From contig JACQWU010000262.1 of the NCBI GenBank assembly GCA_016209155.1, forward strand, positions 1 to 13,269: DNA of 13,269 nucleotides. Reading direction: 5' to 3'. This DNA is from Candidatus Desantisiibacteriota bacterium. Its GTDB lineage: Bacteria; JACRDZ01. How positions within the stretch are numbered: position 1 is the stretch's first letter; each line of letters opens with the position of its first letter. Shown one piece after another: positions 6,851-12,646 of the stretch. A model generated the notes under the pieces. The model was not told where the DNA came from. It saw only the letters and a program-made list of their open reading frames with translations, and did no database searches. The position numbers and the translations under genes are program-made.

Positions 6851-7268
6851 CAAGAGAAGAAATTTTTTTTGGTTTTATTGTTGAAAAGTGTCGTCTATCA
6901 GTCGTTAAAATATGATTTATGTTTAAACGTTCTGCAATTGAAATTGTAGATGCGTCTACAAAACCTATATTTATATCGGTATATTGTTTTATTAATTCAT
7001 TCGATCGCTTTAAATCTTGAATTAAAATATTTTCATATTTTAGTTCACCATCAACAATTGATTGTACAAACTTTTGCTCAGCATTGACTCCAAGATATTT
7101 ATTTATTAAATAGACAGTTTCGACCATAACTGAGGAAGACACAAGTAGCATTACTCTTTTATTATTTGAAATATAATTTATCATTTTTTCATGCCATGCA
7201 TCATCTCCGTCTGCCATAGCATAAAGAGCGCCGGTATCAGCTATAATTAAATTCAATTTTTTCTCCAA
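6837..7268 (-). CDS. vapC: PIN-domain ribonuclease toxin (VapC family)
   Basis: 143 residues, full length for a VapC. The acidic residues expected to bind Mg2+ are present: D11 (IIADTGALY), E50 (VMVETVYL), D105 (GFVDASTISIAERL) and D124 (LTTDRRHF). Known members cut tRNA or rRNA; the target here cannot be read from sequence. The ATG lies inside the antitoxin gene (16-base overlap), the usual arrangement for coupled toxin-antitoxin translation. The C-terminus appears complete before the junction with the choice-of-anchor fragment. It lies in the stretch between the two cysE/ankyrin duplicates. Confidence 0.88.
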   Translation of the reverse strand: MEKKLNLIIADTGALYAMADGDDAWHEKMINYISNNKRVMLLVSSSVMVETVYLINKYLGVNAEQKFVQSIVDGELKYENILIQDLKRSNELIKQYTDINIGFVDASTISIAERLNINHILTTDRRHFSTIKPKKISSLVLLP

Positions 7269-7477
7269 AGTAATTCTTTATATTTTTCAGAAATATCTTT
7301 TTTCCCGCTCTTACCAGCATTAATAAATGAAATTTTTTTCTTCGATTTATATCTATCATTAATAAATTTTTCCAGTGCCTGTCTAATAATTTCAGATATA
7401 GTTAAATTTTCTTCTTGAGCTATATGTTTTATGTTTGTGAAAATTTTTTCTTCAGTAAAAATTGTTGTTCTTTTCAT
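7253..7477 (-). CDS. Ribbon-helix-helix antitoxin of the PIN toxin
   Basis: 74 residues. The N-terminal strand and two helices fit a CopG/RHH DNA-binding fold (RTTIFTEEKIFTNIKHIAQE, then NLTISEIIRQALEKFINDR). The basic C-terminal tail (residues 43-74) would bind and block the toxin. The ATG has AGGAGG eight bases upstream. It is the first gene of a two-gene operon, and as with related antitoxins the RHH dimer probably represses the promoter just upstream (7509-7537). Small size and overlap with the PIN gene make the pairing firm even though the protein itself is not a named family member. Confidence 0.85.
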   Translation of the reverse strand: MKRTTIFTEEKIFTNIKHIAQEENLTISEIIRQALEKFINDRYKSKKKISFINAGKSGKKDISEKYKELLWRKN

Positions 7478-7493
7478 AGGGAAAACCTCCTGT

Positions 7494-7519
7494 TAACATA
7501 CAACATACATCATATGTTA
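7494..7519. promoter_or_regulatory. Inverted repeat, likely antitoxin operator
   Basis: TAACATA (7494-7500) and TATGTTA (7513-7519) form a dyad with a 12-base centre. It overlaps the -10 element and the expected transcription start of the toxin-antitoxin promoter, where an RHH antitoxin would block RNA polymerase. Related half-sites (ACATAC) repeat inside the centre. Confidence 0.55.
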
Positions 7520-7537
7520 TGATAAAAAAAATGTCAA
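7509..7537 (-). promoter_or_regulatory. Near-consensus sigma70 promoter of the toxin-antitoxin operon
   Basis: On the minus strand: perfect TTGACA (7532-7537), a 17-bp spacer and TATGAT (7509-7514). It lies about 31 bp ahead of the antitoxin ATG. Confidence 0.75.
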
Positions 7538-7800
7538 TAAAATATTTTAAGTCGAATATAAACAGTTTCTAAATATCCTGAAACAAGCCGGCCGTATGTT
7601 TGATATTCACTGATAAAAAATCATTATCATTTATTATTACATACACCACTGGGAAATATTTCATATGTTTCAGTATTCAGGCAATATAAACAGGCTGAGA
7701 AAGCAATCAGCAAGAAAGAAAAAAGGGTGCTATAAGGATTTATAGATGGATTGCTAACACACTTACACTTAAGTTACAAGTATAAGACCCCATGACCGTT
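7538..7800. other. Intergenic stretch with nothing recognised
   Basis: This lies between the toxin-antitoxin promoter and the start of the right-hand cysE duplicate. It is A+T-rich, with no convincing gene, RNA or repeat on either strand. A short basic plus-strand frame near 7645-7740 has no start signal or family resemblance. The right end is a sharp junction at 7800/7801, where cysE-tail similarity begins. Confidence 0.5.
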
Positions 7801-7973
7801 TGGAGTTTTGCCTGACCCTGTTGCAGATGTTTTTAAAATTATAATAAAAACTCAGGAAGAAATGGCAGGTAGAATTAAACAGTTGGAAAAAGAGCATAAT
7901 ATTTTTTCTCCCGATATATTAGTTGATTACAAAAAGAAAACACAGGTCTGGGCTGACAGGGGGCGGGATTTAA
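7801..7973 (+). pseudogene. cysE tail, second copy
   Basis: Duplicate of 3531-3702, encoding the last 56 or so residues of serine acetyltransferase (from GVLPDPVADVF through QEEMAGRIKQLEKEHN to KKTQVW). The preceding beta-helix is absent, and similarity begins abruptly at 7801. Against the other copy there are about a dozen synonymous changes but only two amino-acid changes (H to Q, T to A). One extra A near 7958 shifts the frame, so the TAA that ends the other copy is read through (DRGRDLSF). It cannot make an enzyme. Confidence 0.85.
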
Positions 7974-7981
7974 GCTTCGTT

Positions 7982-8371
7982 TTATACTGTAATCCCCTGA
8001 GATTCAAAATATTTTACAATAGCCGGTTTTCTCTCCTTTTTGGCTTTTTGGTAAGGTGTTAATCCATCTTTGCCATGTACATCTGTTCGAGCGCCATGCT
8101 CAAGTAAAATTTTTATGGCGTCTAAATTATTTGCCCAAACCGCATCATGCAATGGCGTATAGCCGTTTTGCGGTCCCACAGCATTTACATTAAAATTATG
8201 CTCAATAAGTAATGAAATGATCAGCATATTATTTTGAAACATTGCCGCATGTAAAGCTGTGCCTCCTGAAGAATCACGTGCATCAGGATCAGGGTGAGTT
8301 TTTAGAATACGTTCAACTTCGGCAATATTACCGTTATATGCTGCTTTATGTAATTCATCACGTTTTCCCAT
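7982..8371 (-). CDS. Ankyrin-repeat protein, intact copy
   Basis: 129 residues with about four ankyrin repeats and no signal peptide or membrane segment, so probably cytosolic. Repeat marks are DELHKAAYNGNIAEVERIL, GGTALHAAMFQNNMLIISLL, NGYTPLHDAVWANNLDAIKI and DGLTPYQKAKKERKPAIVKY. Small ankyrin proteins bind other proteins; the partner is unknown. The ATG has AGGAGA six bases upstream, and a well-formed promoter lies at 8438-8466. It converges on the cysE tail with only eight bases between them, which appears to be the original arrangement since the left copy shows the same join, interrupted. Confidence 0.85.
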   Translation of the reverse strand: MGKRDELHKAAYNGNIAEVERILKTHPDPDARDSSGGTALHAAMFQNNMLIISLLIEHNFNVNAVGPQNGYTPLHDAVWANNLDAIKILLEHGARTDVHGKDGLTPYQKAKKERKPAIVKYFESQGITV

Positions 8372-8437
8372 GATTTCTCTCCTTTTTAGTAGTAGAAAAA
8401 TAACCTCATTGCGAATATTCCGATTTTATCAACCATA

Positions 8438-8466
8438 ATTCTATAATCCTGTTTTTTTGATGTCAA
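8438..8466 (-). promoter_or_regulatory. Sigma70 promoter of the ankyrin gene
   Basis: On the minus strand: perfect TTGACA (8461-8466), a 17-bp spacer and TAGAAT (8438-8443), leaving a leader of about 60 bases. TGTCA at 8461 and TGACA at 8475 form a small dyad over the -35 region. Confidence 0.65.
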
Positions 8467-8501
8467 GTTAATTATGACAACCACAAAACCTATTTTCCAT
8501 A

Positions 8502-8530
8502 TTGACATAATTACACAAGAATAGTATACT
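8502..8530 (+). promoter_or_regulatory. Sigma70 promoter of the PEP-CTERM gene
   Basis: Perfect TTGACA (8502-8507), a 17-bp spacer and TATACT (8525-8530), with a leader of about 55 bases. It is divergent from the ankyrin promoter, the two -35 boxes lying 35 bp apart. Confidence 0.7.
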
Positions 8531-8590
8531 GCTTTAGCACTTTAGTAGTAAATATGTTCTTTATAACTTAATATGAAAGGAGGTATAATG

Positions 8591-9256
8591 ATGAACAAAA
8601 TGAAATTAATGGGAATTTTTGTAATAATAGCCGTTTTCGGTATCTTCTCTAAAACAGCTATTGCTAGACCTTCAACCAATGATTACGGTGATTTGCCTGA
8701 TAGCTATAAAACTTTAATGTCATCAGATGGGGCAAGACATAGTAACGGTACCTATGAATGGTTTGGTGAAATGTCCCCTGATTATGATTTTGATGGTCAA
8801 CCAAATTTTGATGCGACCGGTGATAACATAAATGGTGTAAACGACGAAGATGGAGTTAAGTTTTATAATAGTTATGTAGATATTTTAGTCAGCGTTAGTG
8901 ATTGGCGCAGCGGAAGATATAGCTCACAAGGATTACTGTATGTCGACGGCTGGTTTGACTGGAACAATGATGGTGATTTTAGTGAAGTAGATGAGCATCA
9001 AATAAGTTTTACAGCAAACCCAACCGCCTGGGGACAAAATTCCGCGGTTTATAGAGAATATGTTCATTATGACGAGGATTACAGCAGTAGATTTAGAGTA
9101 AGCTATAATGAAGGGGCTAATAATTACTTCGGAGCTAAATCATGGGGTGAAGTGGAGGATTACAAAACAGAAGTTCCGCCGGTTCCAGAACCATCGACAT
9201 TACTACTTTTAGGTTGCGGCGTTTTGGGATTATTCGGAGCACACAAAAGAAAATAA
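8591..9256 (+). CDS. Secreted GEVED-domain protein with PEP-CTERM sorting signal
   Basis: 221 residues from the ATG at 8591. AAAGGAGG at 8576-8583 gives seven-base spacing to this ATG and four to the adjacent ATG at 8588, so either may serve; the longer frame from 8573 would contain the ribosome site. The signal peptide MNKMKLMGIFVIIAVFGI ends around TAIA. The body opens DYGDLPDSY, passes through DFDGQPNFDATGDNING and NDEDGV, and ends SWGEVEDY, the signature of GEVED domains. The C-terminus has VPEPS, a hydrophobic helix (TLLLLGCGVLGLFG) and basic AHKRK: a textbook PEP-CTERM tag. An exosortase encoded elsewhere would cleave the tag during export, commonly in bacteria that make extracellular polysaccharide. 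Many Asp/Asn residues suggest Ca2+ binding. Confidence 0.9.
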   Translation: MNKMKLMGIFVIIAVFGIFSKTAIARPSTNDYGDLPDSYKTLMSSDGARHSNGTYEWFGEMSPDYDFDGQPNFDATGDNINGVNDEDGVKFYNSYVDILVSVSDWRSGRYSSQGLLYVDGWFDWNNDGDFSEVDEHQISFTANPTAWGQNSAVYREYVHYDEDYSSRFRVSYNEGANNYFGAKSWGEVEDYKTEVPPVPEPSTLLLLGCGVLGLFGAHKRK

Positions 9257-9347
9257 AAAAAGATGGTTTTTAAATTTGCTCAAAATATTTCTTTAAATCC
9301 TCTGAATTATTGGAGGCCTTGGTTGGATATCGTGCCTATCATTCCCA

Positions 9348-9770
9348 TCATTGCTCCCGTGCGACATAAGCTATTGGGACATTTCTGAGAACATGGAATG
9401 GAATTTCCAGCTGAAGCATGCCCGAATCCCACAAAAGCGACTGAGCCAACGTGATTGTATCAGTAGGTTGACCAGTATCTGTGGTAAACGATCTTGCAGG
9501 TGCATAGTCCCCATAGTCGATAAACATCTTTTTATGTGGTTTGTTTTGACTTACGAAAAATGGTTGTATAGAAGCAGGCAAGGAAGAGGTTTATAAAGCG
9601 CATATGCGCAATAACTGGCTCTTCCCAATCCCCAAGAGACTTCGATAGAGAAATCGAGCCGGGCACCGCTCAAAGTCGAAGACAAAAACCCTTGTCTCGA
9701 GGCTATTAACCGCATACCACAGGCCATCTGGCAAGAGAATGCTGCCACGTTTATTGTGGTTGACGTCGGT
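9348..9770 (-). pseudogene. Unrecognised minus-strand frame with one internal stop
   Basis: Between the PEP-CTERM gene and the palindromes at 9.8 kb, one minus-strand frame stays open for 141 codons except for a TAA at 9591-9593. Before the stop it reads GSILLPDGLWYAVNSLETRV and RCPARFLYRSLLGIGK. After it come FIDYGDYAPARSF and LLWDSGMLQLEIPFHVLRNV, ending at 9348. Base composition is more G+C-rich than in neighbouring genes. I do not recognise the family. It may be a gene broken by a nonsense mutation or a chance frame: a competing plus-strand frame at about 9615-9790 also looks protein-like (QAIWQENAATFIVVDVGSA). The perfect palindrome GCGCATATGCGC lies at 9598-9609. The stretch 9257-9347 holds nothing I recognise. 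Confidence 0.3.
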
Positions 9771-9797
9771 TCAGCGCCTAGGGTTCCTTAATTAGAG

Positions 9798-9827
9798 AAC
9801 GGTTTGAAACCGTTTCCTACCCTACAT
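9798..9827 (-). repeat. REP-like palindrome with GTAG foot
   Basis: AACGGTTT-G-AAACCGTT (9798-9814) followed by TCCTACCCTACAT. Read on the minus strand this is GTAGG GTAGG and then the palindrome, the same order of parts as at 3019-3090. The foot motif is present twice. Confidence 0.5.
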
Positions 9828-9857
9828 AAGGATTAACTATTAATCCATCAAAATGTT

Positions 9858-9881
9858 GAAAAAGCGAGGCCTAAGCCTCGC
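9858..9881 (-). terminator. Intrinsic terminator of the adenine deaminase gene
   Basis: On the minus strand the REP hairpin GCGAGGC-TTAG-GCCTCGC is followed by TTTTTC, about 60 bp after the ade stop. The repeat appears to double as a Rho-independent terminator. Confidence 0.55.
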
Positions 9882-9888
9882 ACTACAT
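9864..9888 (-). repeat. REP-like palindrome with GTAG foot
   Basis: GCGAGGC-CTAA-GCCTCGC (7-bp stem, 9864-9881) followed by ACTACAT, i.e. ATGTAGT then the hairpin on the minus strand. It lies 50 bp from the preceding unit and in the same orientation. Another ATGTAGTG without a hairpin follows at 9905. Confidence 0.55.
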
Positions 9889-9939
9889 TAAAAAGCAAAT
9901 AAATATGTAGTGTTATGTCGTGGGATTGTCTAAAAGTTG

Positions 9940-11721
9940 TCATTGCGCATCCCCAATCAGGTTTGGGGCAGGCTTAGATGCGGAATCCAGAAAAAGCGGG
10001 ACAGGTTTAAACTGACTGACGTCAAATAATCCTTTGTCGCTGAGTTTTAAACGGGGAATAACTAAAAGTGCCATGAACGACATTGTCATATATGGTGATT
10101 TTAATTTGGATCCCAGGTTTTTTTTGGCTATTTGATCAATTTTTTGATATTGTTCAGCCACCTGATAGCCATCATCCTCACTCATAAGTCCTGCAACAGG
10201 CAAAGGGACAACAAATTTTTCATATTTACCGGATGATGGTTCAGGGTAAACAGCGGCAAGACCACCTTTATTCTCAATTAAAAGATTTACAGCTTCTGTA
10301 ATTGCCTTGTCATTAGTGCCGATTGCAACTATATTATGTGAATCATGAGCTACTGAGCCGGCAATTGCTCCGTTTTTTATTCCAAAGCCTTTTATAAACC
10401 CGATAGCTGGAACGGCTGAGGGTGCATATCTATTTAGAACAATTATTTTAAGTATATCTTTTTCAATATTTGAAATTGCGTTTCCATCAGAATCAACTTT
10501 AACTTCTGTGGAATCACTTTCTGTTAAAATTGATCCGTCAATTGCAACAATGGTTTTAATTATTGATTTTGAATCAGGTGATTTCAATGTAAATGCTTTA
10601 ACTTCTTTTAATGATGTAATTTTAAAATTATTTTGCGGGGCCTCTTTTTTTACGTTATTAATTAATGTTTTCCCGTTTTCCGCAACCTTTTGACCTTCAA
10701 TAAAAGTTGCTAATATTTGAAAATCATTTAAATTATTAACAATAATAAAATCAGCGCTGTCTCCCTCCTGAAGCAGTCCTACATTAAGTTTATAGTGCTT
10801 GACAGGAATATATGTTGCCTCTCTTATTACTGTAATAGCATCATACCCTTTTTTTAAGGAGCGTTTAATTAATTCATCAATATGTCCTTTGACAAGATCA
10901 TCAGGATGTTTGTCATCACTGCCAAACATAACCATGTCAGGATAAGCCGGTATGAGAGGGGAAAGAGCTTCAAAGTTTTTGGCGGCAGAGCCTTCTCTTA
11001 TAATGATTTTCATGCCGAGTTTAATTTTTTCTTCACCTTCCGCAAAAGAAGTTGCTTCATGATCTGTTGTGATTCCGGCATTTATGTACTTTTCCAGATC
11101 TTTACCTGTTACAAGTGGAGCGTGTCCGTCAACAGGTAAGCCGCGATCTTTTGCCGCTTTTATTTTTGCCATAACATCTTTGTCATTAAATAATACTCCG
11201 GGATAATTCATCATTTCAGCCAGATATTTAATATTTTTATTATCAAGCAGGTTTTCAATCTCTTTTACTCCGAGAGTGTCTCCGGAAGTTTCGAAAGCTG
11301 TAGCCGGCACACATGGCGGAGCTCCAAAGTAAAATTTATAAGGGACTGTTTCGCCATTTTTAATCATATAGTTAATGCCCTCTATACCCAAAACATTAGC
11401 AATTTCATGCGGGTCAGATACTGTGGCAACATTTCCATGGGGGGCGGAGAGCCTCGCAAATTCCGAAGGTATCAGCATGGAGCTTTCAATATGAACATGG
11501 GCATCAACTAATCCGGGCATAATATATTTTTCTCCGGTTTTTACAGTACCCAGTTCACTGACTTTACTTATTTTATTATCTTTAACAATTACTTCACCGT
11601 AAAATATACGTTTTGCGTTTACATCAATAATATTTCCTTCAAATTTGTTTTCGGCATAAGAAAGTGTTAGAAAAGAAAAAAATAGTGTCACAATAACGAT
11701 AAAATTCAGTGATTTTTTCAT
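9940..11721 (-). CDS. ade: Adenine deaminase with N-terminal export signal
   Basis: 593 residues, amidohydrolase superfamily, Ade type: converts adenine to hypoxanthine and ammonia in purine salvage. Metal-site and family motifs are visible: PGLVDAHVHIESS (69-81), SDPHEIANVLG (102-112), VDGHAPL (197-203), TTDHEAT (218-224), GSDDKHPDDL (267-276) and, in the C-terminal Ade-specific half, GSVAHDSHNIVAIG (455-468) and YMTMSFMALLVIPRLKLSD near the end. The oddity is the N-terminus: two lysines, a hydrophobic run (LNFIVIVTLFFSFLTL) and SYA-E, a good Sec signal with cleavage after residue 23, placed ahead of where typical family members begin. The start has GGAGG five bases upstream, and no later Met lies before the core domain. 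This suggests a periplasmic enzyme, whereas the known enzymes are cytosolic. Catalytic assignment is firm; location is inferred. Confidence 0.93.
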   Translation of the reverse strand: MKKSLNFIVIVTLFFSFLTLSYAENKFEGNIIDVNAKRIFYGEVIVKDNKISKVSELGTVKTGEKYIMPGLVDAHVHIESSMLIPSEFARLSAPHGNVATVSDPHEIANVLGIEGINYMIKNGETVPYKFYFGAPPCVPATAFETSGDTLGVKEIENLLDNKNIKYLAEMMNYPGVLFNDKDVMAKIKAAKDRGLPVDGHAPLVTGKDLEKYINAGITTDHEATSFAEGEEKIKLGMKIIIREGSAAKNFEALSPLIPAYPDMVMFGSDDKHPDDLVKGHIDELIKRSLKKGYDAITVIREATYIPVKHYKLNVGLLQEGDSADFIIVNNLNDFQILATFIEGQKVAENGKTLINNVKKEAPQNNFKITSLKEVKAFTLKSPDSKSIIKTIVAIDGSILTESDSTEVKVDSDGNAISNIEKDILKIIVLNRYAPSAVPAIGFIKGFGIKNGAIAGSVAHDSHNIVAIGTNDKAITEAVNLLIENKGGLAAVYPEPSSGKYEKFVVPLPVAGLMSEDDGYQVAEQYQKIDQIAKKNLGSKLKSPYMTMSFMALLVIPRLKLSDKGLFDVSQFKPVPLFLDSASKPAPNLIGDAQ

Positions 11722-11752
11722 AAAACCTCCATAGTTAATATGTTAACAGGTA

Positions 11753-11781
11753 AAATAATCCATATAAATATAAATTGTCAA
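11753..11781 (-). promoter_or_regulatory. Possible promoter of the adenine deaminase gene
   Basis: On the minus strand: perfect TTGACA (11776-11781), a 17-bp spacer and TTATTT (11753-11758), about 30 bp before the ATG. The -10 box is weak, and TTAACATATTAA just downstream at 11734-11745 is a small palindrome that might bind a regulator. No purine-riboswitch fold is apparent in so short a leader. Confidence 0.5.
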
Positions 11782-11834
11782 GAGCTTTATTTTATGTATT
11801 TTATATAATTTTATATAATAATTAAAATTTGAAA

Positions 11835-11862
11835 TTGACTTAAAAATTGATCATGTTAAAAT
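11835..11862 (+). promoter_or_regulatory. Possible promoter of the NYN-LOTUS gene
   Basis: TTGACT (11835-11840), a 16-bp spacer and TAAAAT (11857-11862), ending 43 bp before the chosen ATG. Its -10 overlaps the upstream in-frame ATG at 11861, which argues against that earlier start. Confidence 0.5.
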
Positions 11863-11905
11863 GCTTGTATATAAAAATTCAATGATAATTGAAAGGAATA
11901 AATTT

Positions 11906-12646
11906 ATGGAAAACACAAATACAAATAAATTAGCTGTTCTTATTGATGCGGATAATGCCCAGCCGAGTATTGTTGACGGTTTGCTGGCTGAGATAGCAAA
12001 TTACGGAGTGGCCAGTGTCAAAAGAATTTATGGCGACTGGACAGCGACCGGCTTGAAAGGATGGAAAGATGTTCTGCTGCAATATTCAATTCAACCAATG
12101 CAGCAATTTGCATACACAAAAGGAAAAAACGCCACTGACAGCGCATTGATTATTGATGCAATGGATTTATTGTATACTAACAATTTTAATGGTTTCTGTA
12201 TAGTATCGAGTGATAGTGATTTTACCAAGCTGGCATCAAGAATCAGAGAGTCCGGATTATTGGTGTATGGTTTTGGAGAGCAAAAAACGCCTTCCGCTTT
12301 TGTTTCGGCTTGTGACAAATTTATTTACACTGAGGTTCTTCGTGCAAAGAGCGATGATAGTGAGATTATCAAAAAATCCAGCAGTGAACTGAAGCAGGAT
12401 ACAAAGCTGGTAAGTTTGCTGCGTAATGCGGTTGAATCATCCTCCGATGAAAGCGGGTGGGCTCATCTTGCGCCTGTGGGAAGTAATATCGCGAAACAAT
12501 CACCTGATTTTGACCCGCGCAATTACGGGTATTCAAAGCTGGGAGAGCTGGTTTACGCAATAAAACTTTTTGACATAGAAGAAAGACAGATAGGCGACAC
12601 CAACTCAAAAGCCCTTTACGTTCGTGACAGACGTCACAAGGACTAA
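11906..12646 (+). CDS. NYN-domain ribonuclease fused to OST-HTH/LOTUS domain
   Basis: 246 residues from the ATG at 11906, preceded by GAAAGGA at eight bases. An in-frame ATG at 11861 has no ribosome site and sits on the promoter. Residues 7-147 are a LabA/DUF88-type NYN (PIN-like) domain: LAVLIDADN (9-17), RIYGDW (40-45), KGKNATDSALIIDAMDLL (72-89), the acidic SSDSDFTKLA (101-110) and VYGFGEQKTP (120-129). The spaced aspartates (14, 78, 103/105) fit a metal-dependent nuclease centre. Residues about 165-242 form an OST-HTH/LOTUS domain (LVSLLRNAVESSSDESGWAH, then YGYSKLGELVYAIKLFDIEE), a fold linked to RNA, including G-quadruplex RNA, binding. Together these suggest an RNA-targeting nuclease; substrate unknown. 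It converges on the ALDH gene with a four-base overlap of the stops (CTAA). Confidence 0.88.
   Translation: MENTNTNKLAVLIDADNAQPSIVDGLLAEIANYGVASVKRIYGDWTATGLKGWKDVLLQYSIQPMQQFAYTKGKNATDSALIIDAMDLLYTNNFNGFCIVSSDSDFTKLASRIRESGLLVYGFGEQKTPSAFVSACDKFIYTEVLRAKSDDSEIIKKSSSELKQDTKLVSLLRNAVESSSDESGWAHLAPVGSNIAKQSPDFDPRNYGYSKLGELVYAIKLFDIEERQIGDTNSKALYVRDRRHKD

Noticed and set aside
7994-8062. Extension of the right-hand cysE tail into a longer plus-strand protein
   Set aside because: The extra codons are read-through of the opposite strand of the ankyrin gene after a one-base insertion removed the normal stop.
3703-8371. Integron cassette array
   Set aside because: Gene orientation is uniform, but I see no integrase and no repeated attC-like folded sites with the expected GTTRRRY/RYYYAAC ends between genes. 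The repeated segments are coding cysE and ankyrin sequence.
11722-11905. Purine riboswitch between the adenine deaminase and NYN genes
   Set aside because: The leader of the deaminase gene is only about 30 bases and A+T-rich, with no three-way-junction pairing visible.
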